In this document: positions 21,878-35,290 of the stretch, piece by piece | Numbering within the stretch: position 1 is the stretch's first letter | Layout: every line of letters begins with the position of its first letter | Assembly (NCBI GenBank): GCA_029817715.1 | Contig: JARUPY010000083.1 | Location: 496,001 to 560,000 of the forward strand | Reading direction: 5' to 3' | DNA: 64,000 nucleotides | From: Melastoma dodecandrum | Lineage: Eukaryota; Streptophyta; Magnoliopsida; Myrtales; Melastomataceae | Notes under the pieces: generated by a model | What the model was told of the DNA's origin: nothing | Databases searched by the model: none | Seen by the model: only the letters and a program-made list of their open reading frames with translations | Position numbers and translations under genes: made by a program

Positions 21878-24160
21878 TGTAATAACCTATATATTTCTAG
21901 TTATGAATGTAAGTAAACGTAGCTGTATATATTGTATGAATGTGTAATGACAAGGAAAATATATGAGATTATAAGAGTGAATTCGGAACGATAAAAGGAT
22001 TTTTCGAAAATGTAAGCATGAGTTGGTGTGGATAATATTCAAGGATGATGTCCATTATTCAAGGGCACTTCCATGAGCAATATGGACAGCCTCCTAAGTG
22101 AGGAGTAATGTTTAGAAGTATTTTTGTGAACGACGGATTGACATTTTGTTATGACAATAAGCTTGGGGTTGTTGCGGTTAAAACGTACTTAGCGTTAAGG
22201 TTGAGAATCGAATCGACTATAGCAGAAAATTCAAAGATTATTTCATCCCCAAAAGTGGGTGAAACGAGAATAATGAGGAGCAGAGAAAGGTGAATGAAAC
22301 GCGTAAAGGGCTGCCCCGAATACTCCTCGACGTCGCCCATGGACAGCCATTTTCGTGCGGATTTATGCCTGAAATTTGGCCGCAAATCCTACAAGTTTGG
22401 AAGCTCGACAAAGCTGGTCAAATAAGACAAAATAGTGATTAAGAAATCGGATTAATTAAGATTAATTAAGCTGGATTATTAGTGCTAATTAAGCATGATT
22501 AATTAGTATTAATCGGGGCCAAGGCTTCTTCCACAAGCCATGGTTGGTAAGGTCCACTTATCATCACTTAGGGACATTAATAAGAAGCTTAGGAGGGCTG
22601 GAAAAAGGGGGAAAGGGCAGATGGACGTTCTTAACTAAAAGGAGAAAAAGAAGAAGAAGAAAAAGAGAAAAGGAAGAAGAAGAAGGGAAAAAAAGTGCGG
22701 GCTAGTTCGGTGGTGAAGAAAGGATAGAAACGGAAGGGTTGCCATCAAGGAGGAGCGTGAGAAGGGCCCTTCGTGGAGAGGTTGTCCGGAGGAGGAAGGA
22801 TTTGGAGCGTTTTTGCTCCGGACAAGACGAAAAGTACGGTACTCAATTCCCTTCGTTTTTCTTCTTGCGAAATGGCCATAAAACTCGTTAGCCTTGAGTT
22901 TTCCTCACTGTGAATATGTTATTTGGTGAGGAAAAGCGGCTGGCCAGACCCTTGAGATGGTATGAGATGGCACCCCGGACCCTCGGTAATGCGACGGATG
23001 AGCGGATTCACACCGCATGTGGGCTGGCCAGTGGTTCACGGTTGAGCGTGTGTGTCGGACGACAATCGTGTGGAGGCTGGCCATGCGAGAACTCATCCGT
23101 ATGCATTAGGTGGAGGTTCTATTGAATTATAAATGGATGCTCATGGTGATTGTGGGCTGTTCGGGAGCGAATTTCCCGGTTTGTGTGAGTGCATTGGGCT
23201 GAAAAATGGATTGTTTTGCGTGTATTCGTGCGAGTACGTGGCTACCCATTCGGAGTGTATACCTTGGCATATAATTAAGGCCCGGAAATAGGGCAAATGG
23301 GGATGGACGGGCTGGTCCGTCAGTATTGAGAAAAAGAAAGGTCGAAACTCTGAATGAGATGGTGCGGACAAGCACGAACATTCGTGGATGCGAACTTACG
23401 AATATTGAACAATGTAACTAAATGAACATGGGCTGGAAAGGGGACTTGTTATGATCACTCATAGCCGGTCTAGAGTTGATACTCCTCGGTGAGAGGAGGG
23501 TTAATTAAGTGTAGAAGGCACGGATAAATGAAAGTGATCGAACGACCCACGTATCGTAGGCGGAATGGAAGTTTACGAAGATACTGCCTTATGAGGCGGA
23601 TATGATGAGGGTTTAGACAGAAGAAATCCACCCTCGGAAGGGTGCATTGGACAGCCTAGTTGGCTGGAAAAGATGGGCAATAAGCTAAGGCACGGAGGGA
23701 AATTCTGTGTTTTTACGCACCCAGATGGGTTGATCTGTGGTAGCGGGATGTTGTGCGGCTGAAAGTACATGAACATGAGGCTTTTATGGGGCGGGCATTG
23801 GCTGAAAATGCGATGTTTTCGGATGACGCTTGAAACAACTTAGTTGCGATCCTTGAGAATTTGGAAACACAACTGTGTATGTCGGAATTTTGAGATGAGG
23901 TCTCGATTTTGAGATACGTCAAGGGATGTTATGGGCAATTGGTTGCGTGTGCTTGAGCTGTCGTACCTAGTCATTTGACTAACATTATTACGTGTTTTTG
24001 GCAGGTCATAGAAGTGATCTATGCTTGCTTATTTTCATGTTCGATAGAAGCTTCCGTTGTATGAATGTTTATAACTCAATTGTAACCGAATTGAGTAATA
24101 CTTCCAACTATTAATGAAATGATCGATGAGTTTTCTTTTAGGAATCTGTAGGTCCTTTCA
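21878..24160 (+). mobile_element. Solo LTR 1, Tekay-like Gypsy, 2.28 kb
   Basis: It begins TGTAATAACC and ends CCTTTCA, and is flanked by GGTAT on both sides (21,873-21,877 and 24,161-24,165). Its U5 part (TAGTCATTTGACTAAC ... TTTTTGGCAGGTCATAG, about 23,968-24,010) and its last ~14 bases match those of the minus-strand solo LTR ending at 32,738. Internally it has an AT-rich TTAATTAA cluster (22,440-22,510) and a purine-rich tract (22,640-22,700). No pol coding sequence adjoins it, which fits LTR-LTR recombination. It lies upstream of the mobile-domain pseudogene. Confidence 0.65.
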
Positions 24161-24165
24161 GGTAT

Positions 24166-25830
24166 CGTCGCTCGAATGGAGTAGGCAGGCGAAGTGTTTA
24201 GAAAACGAACATTGGTTTCCATTCAAATTCATAACATGTTGCATGGATTTGTTGGGAGAACTAGTGCATATAAACGACTCAGTCGACAACACTTCTTCTC
24301 CTAGACGGTGTGCTTCATGCTAAGGCGAAGGAAATCCTTGATCTCTACGAGCTGACACAAGGGTTTATCTTCAGGACGTGAAGAGGAAGGTGCAAGGTTC
24401 CCAATCCACTCCCAAGCGCAGGGACAATTCTCGGCTGCAGCCGAAAACTTCATCCTGCGGTGAACAGGCTGTTGCGGCTAGAATCTTTTGAGACAGAGGA
24501 TCTTGGTCTTCGCATCTTAGTCAACATCAGACCCACCAGAGGCCGTGAGGTTGTGAACTTGAACTCTTTCAAAGCAAATACGGCATTCCCCCACCCCTCG
24601 CGGTGTTCTTGGGCCCTCAGATGTTTAAGGACACCTCGGGTCCCGGAAGATCAGTTCAATCAGATTCCAACTCGGGGCTAAAGGATGTATCACCACTATT
24701 TGCCCTAGGTCCTCTACCCTTCTAAAGGAGCCCCCTTAAAGGAGAGGGGAAACTTTGGAGGGGGAGATACAACTTGCATAAGGTGGTGGACATAGGTTTT
24801 TTAGAAGAGTAAGGTGATAGTTTTAAAGGTGATGGTTTGCGATTGGGAAGCTGATCCGGATGCCGCCATTTATAGCGGGGTTGTGAGGATGATAGGATAT
24901 TTGACAGAAGATATCAAGGCAGAGATTTCGGATATTTCAACAGACATCTCGAGGATCTCAATCGATACGTTTCGGGGATATTAGAGGTCGGGAATTTAAT
25001 TTACCTGCACACGTTATCGGGAAGTAGGGAAATGATTATTGGGTCTTTTTCAAGAAGAGACTGATTACAGTACGTGACTCAGTTTTCTTTTAGGGGGCTT
25101 ATATCTTTGACAACAAAAATTTTGGGCCACATATCTCGATGCCATATGTGGATCAACGGTCCAGAATGTGGACTAAAAGTGCACGAGGCCTTTGAGGACG
25201 TTAGCTGTGGAAACATATCTGGCGAAGGCTTTCAGGCGAAACAGTTACCAATCGATGGGGCTAGAGGGTGAGGAGGGTTGCTAGGCGAAGACAAGGTAAG
25301 CGACAGTCAACTAGGCGAGCGAGGAAACTTTGCAATGAAGGTTACTGGACGATACAATCGATCAGTGATTGTCATGAGAAGATTTGCGAGATCTCAATAC
25401 ATGGAAGGAGATGGTTGCCAAGGTCACTAGGATGGAAAGAAGATATTCCACGAAGACTGACAACATGGACATGAACTATATGTGTAATATTTTATTTTCA
25501 TATTCACGTAGGGCTAGCATAGTATAAATAGTTTTCTTAGGCATTGTACAAAAACAACTTCTCTACATACAGACATAGAGTCTTTTTATCTGTAAGCATT
25601 CAGGCGTTCCAGCATCTCGCGGTTATTGCGATCTTGTGCTCCTGTGATGTTATTATCTCCAAAGGCACCGTCAATGGCATCTGTATGTCTTTTCACTTAG
25701 GGTGTCGTTCCGCTGCCTTCTGCTTTCTTCTTTCATTCAAACGATGACCACACATTCAACGAACCACCGTGCACCAGTTATTCATAGTGCCAAATATTTT
25801 CGACGTGCTCGGATCCGGCTTGTCCAGCGG
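24166..25830. other. Unassigned; LTR-like piece near 25.5 kb
   Basis: No intact frame. A TATAAATAG box at about 25,523-25,531 is followed by CACTT/CATCTCG-rich sequence that looks like the R-U5 part of a retroelement LTR. This may be the upstream region of the minus-strand mobile-domain element or of the plus-strand Gypsy remnant. Neither could be shown. Confidence 0.3.
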
Positions 25831-25839
25831 TCACTTCTA

Positions 25840-28800
25840 GAGCGAACACGAAGATATCTTTCTTGAAGAGTTACCGTCGAGTTGCCCCCACTTCTAGGAA
25901 ATCAGCATCATATCAACTTGGTACCAAGAACATCTCTACCAAAACTGTTAGCCTACCGATGCTACCCGAAGGAACCTAAACTACATAAGCAAGTAAACGA
26001 GCTCCTTCAAGAAGGTTTGGTTCAAGAAACCATGATACTTGTGCCATAGAAGGCTCGATCTTAGAGGATGTGCATGGGTAGTCAAGCAATCAACAAGATA
26101 ACAGTGAAGTATCGTTTTCCCATCCCTAGACCAGACGACATGCTAGATGAGTTGAATGGAGCCCAAATTTTCTTTAAAGTACATCTCCAAATTGGATATC
26201 ATCATATTCGTGAGAAGGAAGGTGAAAAGTAGAAAAGTGCCTTGAAGACCAAGCACGGATTGTATCGGTGGCTAGTCATGTCATTTGGGCTTTCAAATGC
26301 TCCAGCACATTCATGAGGTTGATGAACCATGTCTCGAGGCCAAACATGGGAAACTTTGTTGTTGTCTACTTTGACGAAATTTTAGCCCACAATCGAAGCG
26401 AGACAGAGCATGTCGAGCGATTATGAACCGTTGTTCAACATGTTACAACTTGAGAAGTTGTATTGAAACTTCAAGAAAAGTGAGGTCTTTGAATCAAGTA
26501 TGGTATTCGTTGGCTTTTTGGTATATGCAGAAGGAATCAAAGTCGATACGAGTAAAGTCAAGGAAAAATAGAATTGGGTGACACCTTAGAGCATTCATCA
26601 CGTGAGGAGTCTCCACTAGCGTCATTCTACAAGCGATTCATTTGAGGATTCGGCACTCTAACAGCCCCACTTATTGAGTGCCTATAGGGAGATCAATTCG
26701 AGTGAACTACGTCAGCCCTATCAAGCTTCACGATGTTGACGTAAAAGTTAAGCGAGATATATGTTCTAGCGCCACCCAATTTCTCGAAGACTTTTGAGGT
26801 CGAATGTAATGCTTCAAGAGTTGGCATGGGAAGAGTTTTACTCTAATAAGGAAGGCACATCGCCTACATCAGCGAGAAGTCAAGCGGCGCTAGACTAAAC
26901 TGCTCGACATATGACAAGAAATTTTACACCATTATTTGGGTATTGGAAACTTGGACTAGTATCTACTACCTTGAAAGTGATCTTATCATTTTCTAACTCT
27001 TGTAATTCTTGTCTTTGTTTGTCGGAGGGAGTCGTAGCAGGATTTTATGGAGGTGTATGGGACTTTTGTTTGACTTCCTTATCTAAATTTTTTGCCTTAG
27101 CTGGGGAGAGGTTGATTTCGGTAAAGCTGCCGAAAAATGAAAACCATTCTTTGATGCGCAACCGCCAAGACAGGTTCATTGGAGCCGAGACCAGCTTGGG
27201 AGATATGGGAGCCAGCTCCTTCATTGTTGACTAAGAGTAATTAGGGCCGCAAGATGAAAAAGATCGCAGCATGGGGATTTGGAGGAATTGAGGGTTGTTA
27301 TGTTGTGTCTCCAAATGGTTGTGAGATATTAAATTTATAAAGAGGGATCGAGGCATCAAATGAATTGCCTGGACTACGCTCATGAATAATTTGGTGGATC
27401 TATATTTTGTTCTGAAACACAAACCAAACATGAAGAACTCGCAAATGCTTTGTTGAGGAAAGCTACACTTCTCTCGATGATGGTAACTGATGCGAGACAT
27501 ATGGGTTTGACCGATAAGGAAAGTGATAGCGCCGCCTTAATCTCGTCGACCAGGCGACAAACTGGTTTTACACTGCTGGAATGGACGAATTGAGCGACAA
27601 GCGAGTGAGCGACGCTAACAGGCAAGGAGATCGAAAGAAAGCTGATCGACGTGAAGTGAGCAATGAGAAGTCCAAGGGGCGACTACGATTTGACAATTTC
27701 AAGTCTAACAACTTGCAGCCCAAGAGTCGCCCTACTTTCTCAACCAACTCTATTATCTTTTCAGACCTTGTCTTGGGAAATTAACACTTTTCCCCTCTTT
27801 ATCGACTGACTTATTTTCTTTATCTTTAAGTTTGTTTCCTTTGTCCTTTCTTTGGGGTGTCCTATATTAGCCCTTTTGCAATGAAACCCAGGGGATAGCT
27901 TATCTTGAATTTAGAATTAAAACCCCAAAAACTCTTTGAGTCTCTCTTTCTCTTATCACTCGGTGGATTCCGTGTGTGGAGAGATTACCCGAGCATTCAT
28001 TACCCCGATGGTGCGATCCAGTCGTGGTGTCGTTCAACCCAGAGTCCAAATACGGTGGTGTTACTGTTGTATCCGTACGCAGTCCGGGCAGAGCACGTCA
28101 ATTATTCGGTGGTGGCTTAGCTTGTATCCAAAGGTTGACGCGTCATTATCCTTTATTTTCCCGTTGTTCACCCTCACCAGTCCCCGTTCACCATCGTGTT
28201 ATGTTCTGCCCTTGAGAAACCGAACCACCCCACCCTGTCCCGCGTCAGTAACTAAGCTAATTAGATTTGATCGTCGAGGAAGATGGCGACTTTAAAGCAA
28301 TCTATGAGAAGAGTTCTTTTAAAGCTTTCGAGCGATTCCACCAAGTAAATGGGTTATTGTTTCGAGATTTCATGCCATGTGTTCCCCGAGGTTCACAAAG
28401 AGAGTTATTCATTCGTTAAGAACTTGGAGGTGGTATTGTTGGCCATTTTGAAATCGAGAGTCCTTTCAATACTACAAGAGCATTTTCATTCGCCTAAGGA
28501 TAGACAAGCATGTGCAAGCTCTCATCTTACATTGTGTTGTGTCAAAAAAAACTAGTCAAGGACTTTACACCACTCTACCCGTTCGAGAGCAACCATGGGA
28601 ACATGTTATTATGGACTTCGTGCTAGTAATATTGTGGATGCAATGACATAAGATTTTGATCATAGTTGTGGTCCATCGATTTTCAAATATGGCTCATTTC
28701 ATTCCTTATAACAAGATTGATGATGCTACACATGTTGTTGATTCCTTTTGAGACGTTAAGTTCCTAAGTACCACCTATCATCACTAGACCGATGGTCAAA

Positions 28801-29420
28801 CCGAGGTTGTCAATCAAACCACTGCAACTATCCAACTAATGCTTATCTCTCAAAATGAAAAAGAATGGGACATCAAGTTCGCTCATGTTGAGTTCGCATA
28901 TAACAGAGCGTCCATTTTCACTATCAAGTCATTGCCCTTTGAGGTAGTATATGGACTAAACCCTTTCGTTTCTATCGAGCTCATGACGTAGCCGGATCAC
29001 AGAGAGGTCAGTTGAGATGCTTAGAAGCGCGCCAAAGTGATGAAGCAACTTCATGAAATATTCGAGCTCGGATCATCAAAGGAGATTAGTGTTACCAAAA
29101 CAAGGCAAATCAGGTTGAAGAGAGCGTATTTTTGAACTTGGAGACTCGGTATGGATACACCCACTGATGGAAAGATTCCCTGCTAATAGGAGGAACAATC
29201 TCATACATCGAGCCAAAGGACTATTCAAGATCATTGAGCAAGTTAACAGCAATGCCTGCAAGGTTGACCTTCCAGGACACTACTGTGTATCCGCTACCTT
29301 CAACTTACCAAATCTCACTTTGAATGACAACGATGTGGATTTGAGATAAATCATTTTCTACCCGAGGAGGACGATCACGGCAAGACCAATCTCGAGTTAC
29401 TCAAACTATACGTGAATCAA
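25840..29420 (+). pseudogene. Heavily degraded Ty3/Gypsy pol remnant
   Basis: RT is recognisable at about 26,080-26,640: QAINKITVKYRFPIPRPDDM, an IGYHHIREKEG block, a LSNAPAHS block and VVYFDEIL. The usual FDD active site reads F-D-E here. RNase H and connection scraps follow at about 26,780-27,470. Integrase pieces lie at about 28,585-28,990: PWEHVIMDFVL, VVHRFSNMAHFIPYNKIDDA, TDGQTEVVNQTT and EFAYNRAS. A C-terminal DLLPEED-like tail lies at about 29,350-29,400. Stops and frameshifts occur every few dozen codons. The stretch 27,490-28,260 between RNase H and integrase is longer and more LTR-like than expected, so another insertion may be nested there. This is older than the Gypsy at 13.7-17.9 kb and of a different lineage, judging by its RT text. 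Confidence 0.8.
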
Positions 29421-32400
29421 GTAGGTGTCATTTTTTCGATCATCAATCAATCGATAGAAGCATGACTCGAGAACTGGTGGCTCACTTTTTCTAACTAATG
29501 GGGAAGAGGACCGAAACATGCCACTAAAACTGGAGCTACTCGAGCAATAGTCTAGTCAAAAAGAAGAAAAGCAACCCATAACCCGAAAGAGCGATATCAT
29601 TCAAGCAGATCATGTTGGCATAACTCTTGAGTGGTAAATAAGGATGGCCCAAGTGAAATGACAAGACTACTTGATAAGGCTACCAGTTATTGACCCTTCA
29701 ACCACTATCATTTTCTGCATTTACTTCAGTTTTTATTTGTAAACATCTATTGGTCCATTGAAGGTCATGCTCAACCTATATAATGTTGTTGCACTGCCAG
29801 ATAAAAGGACAAGCATTATTATTAGAATTTTTTTATAGTAAAAGAGTTTATCTTTGCAAAAATGAGTACATTTTCCTTTAGACCTCTACCTTCGCTCAGT
29901 AGATACTAAGTGCGGACATAGTTGAGTGTGTCAATCAGAAATGGTGAATCTATATCGTCTATGTTTTTCCTTCCCTTTGTGTCACAACAGTCTCTCTATA
30001 TCTGTGTATGATGTTCAAGTTTAACCCCGATTCTATTAATCACGACGGTATTTCAATATCCGTCGGTCGTCGAGTCAATTCTTGAACTTACCGGTAGTGT
30101 AATATATATCCAATAGGCATCATGAGAGAAATTCATTTTCAAGGCATCTTGTTTGAATCATTCATTTCCTACCATTCCTTCCGCCTCTCTATTTACCAAG
30201 AACTCCCTTACACTTTTCATACCCACAAATCACGTACTTGCTGATATTCTCAAGCGAGCACCCAATCTTCCCATTTCTCTCAACTCTAGCTACCTCCCTT
30301 TCCAACCCCCTTAAGGTCAAGCTCCTCCCCTTTAGAGCCTCCATAGTATCAATTTCCCTCTAGCGGTGTCCTGCCTGCTGAGATCTTCACCAAGACTTCC
30401 ACCCACCGCATTACCACTTACTCTCTAATCCATTACACATCCACCCTGTAAATAGTTACTAACTCCAAGAGGCCCCCTAGTTGGGTGTCGGATGTTTTCC
30501 TCTGATGATGTCGCCTGCTCAACTCCCCACCTAGAATTTCATACAAAATAGCAAACATGTTACAGAACATGTTGATGCTACTACCTCATCGTGTTGCTTC
30601 AAAGGTGGCTTTTCTCTTGCGCACTGCACGTCAACACGTATACACCCCGACTTCTCCCAACCCTTATGCATGCTTCACACAATGTGGCCAAGTCCTTTAA
30701 ACCTTTGAACTCCCGGTTACCTTGTGCCCTGGATAGCAACCTTCTTCAGCGGGGATCCGTAAGAACCCTAAGGCTCACTCACACAATACAATCTAAAAAC
30801 CTTACTCACAAAATCTCTCACAACTCACGTATGTTCACATAGTTTTATACTAACAAGAAATAATAAGTCATTAAGGGAACAAACTTGCTAACGGGAGATT
30901 TCTGCATATAAGGAAACAAACTTGTCGGCAAATAATGTGTTGCCTCATTATGTGAGACATGTTCTTATCAAGTAAGGATCAATCATGTCTTCAAATCGGG
31001 ATTGTGCTCGGGATCCTTAGAGATAGGGTTAATAGAAGGTTCAAACGAGTACTCACATTCAACCTTTGATACATGAAAATTCTAGATATTAATTTCCATA
31101 AGTAGTTTGCACGCTTTCCGCAAAGAAACACACTCAGGATAAGTTTATATTCAAATAGTTCGCCCTTTTTCATGATTCATAGTGAATCTAAACGTAACCA
31201 TGTGTAAAAGAAAAGATAGATTAATCGTTGTTCCTACCAAGTCAATTTGTTGAACCTTACGTAATACCTTTTATATGGGGATTGATTTGTTCCCTTAATG
31301 AGAGTGGTCAACTCTCTTGCAAAAAAATTGTAAATCAAAGATTTTAAATCACCCTGATTTATGTAAGATATCATAAGAATCTCATTAACCAATCGAATGA
31401 TTAATTAAGTGACTTTTTATGGTGATAATTAGGTAACAAAGGGTATAGTAATGTAGGTTCATCGATTGGTTCTAACTAATTAGATAATTAGCCACGTAGT
31501 TAGTAATGAGGACTCAATTTTCATTAAATTAGCTTCCATCGATTGGTAACTTCATGGTTCAATTTTCTATATTTTTAGAATAATGTTATGTTTGGTCGCC
31601 AACTTGAGAACTCAATGAAGAGAGTTCCTTGCAACCCTCGTATAGATATTTATCCCCGACAGGTTGGTTTATTTGATGTTGGGAAGCTACCTGTTATTCA
31701 ATTGGTAGACGCTAATCACGACATATGTGGAAAAATGGAGACCATAGACATATATTTATCACATGTCAATGGAGAGATGACTACTCAGATCCAGCTTGGA
31801 TTACGTGTAGAGGGAGATTGCATGATAAATGATATGAGTTTCAGTTTTGTAGTTGTATGCCAATAATTACTTAGTGAGGTTCTACGTTGAAAAGACAAAA
31901 AGACAAGTCGAGTTAATATGAGTTGTTTAGTTAAATGGTTTGATCATCTTCCAGTGTGGGTTGCATATGGCGATGCATGCATGCATACATATGCATACGT
32001 GTTGCAGTCGATAGGAGTGATTATTTTTCAAACAAGTCAAATAACCTTGTATATCTAATGTGGTTGCCATCATTTGCCGATTTGGAAAGGGCGGTCCATT
32101 ATAATTTTTGAGATTAACATGTCTAGCTTAGTTATACCATAATTTCTTTCGTGCTCCCCATAGAGATCTTTCTCGGACAGTTTGGCTATCTCATTTTGTT
32201 AAAGCTATAGGCATGGACAAATTTTCGCATATCTTTCGAACGAGGCATGTAGAGGGTAAGCCATTAACAGATAGATGGGGCGTGGAGTTCGACATGAAGT
32301 GACCAAGTAACTTCACTTTGATTGGATTGTTATTTTATGAAACTTTAATAAATTATCAAAGCATCAACTTAATATAGCTTGTTTGTGAAGTCATTTTACA

Positions 32401-32732
32401 TCCCGATACGAAGGACATGCTTGCCATATTACCACCATATTGTTTGGACAGGCAGGACTCATGGTGCACTCGAGTTCCGCTCGTATCTTTCACTATAATA
32501 GAGTGACATTTTCCGGATAGAGTAACTCGCTAATTTGAATATCAACAACTTGTACTAGCTAGCTTTAACACTGACGCTCGTCTACATCGGACTGACTTGC
32601 ATGGAAAGCAATTTGATAATTGAGTACACATTCATGCTCATTACATCTTGATTGCATGGAGTAATCATATTGTGTAATTGATCAGAGTCTACTACGATGT
32701 ATAACATATGGTACATGCATAACAGAGACAGA
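29421..32732. other. AT-rich intergenic DNA without recognised genes
   Basis: About 3.3 kb. The only frame of note is 31,588-31,866 (plus, 92 codons, starting MFGRQLENSMKRVP), which matches nothing I know and has no supporting context. 30,100-30,500 is pyrimidine-rich. The rest is probably eroded repeat sequence. Confidence 0.4.
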
Positions 32733-32737
32733 GGTAT

Positions 32738-34688
32738 TGAAAAGTCCTACCGCTTCGCAGATTAAGGAAACACAGTCGAATTTTCTTTAATATTGAAAAG
32801 AAACATTTCGGGAAGTTTTTATAATCTATTAATATATGAAATTGTATCTCCTAATTGTACGACTAAAATGTAAACGCATGGAAGCCCGGTATTAACCTGC
32901 AAAACACTTTACACGTTAGTCAAATAAGACTAAGTATGACTATACTATCCTTTTCGTAACCCTTTTCGCCACCGAACCTTCCCTAAATTCACCGAGTTAG
33001 TTCATTCTAGGCCGTTACCCTTCCTCATCGAGTTAACTCATGCGAAGAATACTCTCCCTACTTGTGGACACACCTTCGGAGCTCTCATTCCCAACTTCCA
33101 AAAGTGTTCTCGAGATTTTTCCGTCTTGCCAACCTTTCCATGAATTTATCCCCGTAATTTCCGGACTAAATCCCGTCCGAACGTATTACTTGCAACCCTC
33201 ATTCGTCCCGCCATTCCAGCTCTAATTCCAAACCAATTCAACCGGCCATGAAGGCTCCTTCATATGCATTCCAAGATACTAAACCACCCGATACTCATGC
33301 CACGGGTACATGCACTTGACCACTCTCGAACACACCGTCACATGTCCTCCCCACTATGACCGTCACCACCTCACCACCCATTATATAGGGTTACTTGTTA
33401 ACACGTTACCAAGGAGGGAAACCTTCATCTGACCATCTCCTTCTCACCAACCGTCCTAATTAGGACTTCAACCATGAGCATTTCCTACCCATGAACATAA
33501 CAAATACTCGGAACACTCACTTATCAATCATCTCCGATGGTTTGAATGGCTCATTAGCCTAATTTATGCAATGACCGAGGTTCCTCCTATCAACCCGAAA
33601 GAATACCTCACCGATAATCGGAGACCGAGGAAAACCGGTCATTCATCATTCGTAAGGGCCGAGAAGCCTCCGTTAAGTTCCAAGGGCTGAAATTCCCTTC
33701 CCTTCCAACCAACACACCCACAACACTACACATGCATTAACAAACTTCCACATGCATGATACATCTAAGGTGACGGACTTTTTTATGGCTAAAAAGGAAC
33801 ACAAGAGAGGAGAGAACAAAGAGTTGTACCTTGTGCGGGTCCCCGCCCAATTCCATCAGCTCCCTCCTCCTTCGCAATACTTCGCCTCGAGGCAACTTTG
33901 CTTGAAAATCTGTCTTGGTCGCACCTCCCTTTCTCCTTCTATCCCCCGGGTGTGAGAAGGTAGTGTCTCCGTATTAATTTCGTCCTTTTCTCTCCCTCTT
34001 CTCCCCCCATCAAGATGGAATTGAACTTTATTTCTTTCCTTTCTCTTCTTCTTGTTCTCCACGTGTGACACAAGTGGGGAAATTATTTCTCCGAGTCCAC
34101 CTGTCTCCTCCTCATCAATTCTTGAGCACAGTCTTCCCACTTGAGAGACCAAAATTGATTCAAGGGCCCTATTTCAATCCTTAGTCAAATGGTCAATTCA
34201 AATCAACGGTGGATAATGTCTTCTTCTTCTTTTTTTTTTCCTCTCTCAAGTGAATTAAAGAAAGGTACTAGGGAATCATCGAAAGATAACCAAATTCTTC
34301 GCATTCTCATGTAATTTTTTTCGGTGTACGTTTAATTTTATGGAAGGGAGAAAATTCTCTTATGCCCTCCCACTTCGGGAGTCCTTTCAACGTGGTGCAA
34401 TCTAGTATTCTCTCCGTACTTAGAACTTCGATCCGTATGCTTATTCGTTACGCGTTGTCCACGCATTGGTTCTATAAATATGCATTCTATAGCGTCTGAG
34501 AGTTTCCATGTTCACATCTCATTCGCTCAAGCGCTCATAAGTACATATATTTCGTTCCATCGTGAATATACATTCACAATACATGTTCGAGCACTCCCAA
34601 GGGTCTTATTTGCATATATATCTGTACATATATATATATATATATTTATTTATTTATTTATTTATTGATAAAGGTTCGGGATGTTACA
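32738..34688 (-). mobile_element. Solo LTR 2, Tekay-like Gypsy, 1.95 kb
   Basis: On the minus strand it starts TGTAACATCCCGAACC at 34,688 and ends ACTTTTCA at 32,738. GGTAT (plus strand) flanks it at 32,733-32,737 and 34,689-34,693. The U5 box (TTAGTCTTATTTGACTAAC ... GTTTTGCAGG, plus coordinates about 32,900-32,945) matches solo LTR 1. The start side carries a (TA)n/(ATTT)n microsatellite at 34,627-34,666. There is no polypurine tract or pol next to it, hence a solo LTR. Confidence 0.65.
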
Positions 34689-34693
34689 GGTAT

Positions 34694-35290
34694 CCCTGAT
34701 GAATTTCATTGTATAAAGGAAATATCTCGAGATAGCTATAACTTTACGATGGAGTTCACACCATTGTGCACGTCGTGGAGGAGTAGACGACGAGCCCAAC
34801 CAATGAGACAAAGATGATGACGATGAAGCCGATCATGAGGATATCGGTAAAGAAGCCCGTGGCGATGAGACAAATGAGGAACAGGTCAACGATGAGACAA
34901 ATCAGTTGTATGTTGTATATTTGTTTACCACCAAAGAAATATGTGTGACCTCCTTTCCCATTAAAGGAGATATTCACCATCGGAAAGCTTTTCCCCCACT
35001 TATCACAGCTTTTGCAGTTTATACCAGAAACAGAAAGGAATAATAATAATAAAAAAAAAAAGATTAACAGATAAAGAGATTAATGCAAAAACAAAGAAAA
35101 GAATCCATCATAACTCTTCTTGAAAAAGTAAAACAAAAGCAGATCAAACATCAACCAGCAAGGTCTCTCTAATCCCCACCCAAAATTTGTTTCCAAGGTA
35201 CTTCTTTACCAGTACAGATAGACTACAGACCAGCACGAGATCCAAAAAGGCCAACAATCATATCATCAAATCCCAAAACCCCAATTACAT
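34694..35290 (-). other. 3' flank / 3' UTR side of the hnRNP-like gene
   Basis: Sequence downstream of the stop codon at 35,291. The part nearest the gene (35,000-35,290) is probably 3' UTR. Farther out, 34,770-34,910 is a GA-rich stretch of imperfect GATGAGACAAA-type repeats. No separate gene is supported. Confidence 0.4.

Noticed and set aside
31588..31866. 92-codon plus-strand ORF in intergenic DNA
   Set aside because: Open and of normal composition, but without a recognisable domain, splice context or neighbours; mentioned only under the region entry.
34756..34980. 74-residue minus-strand ORF rich in hydrophobic residues, membrane-protein-like
   Set aside because: Reverse complement of a GATGAGACAAA-type repeat, which automatically encodes hydrophobic residues; no promoter or homologue recognised.
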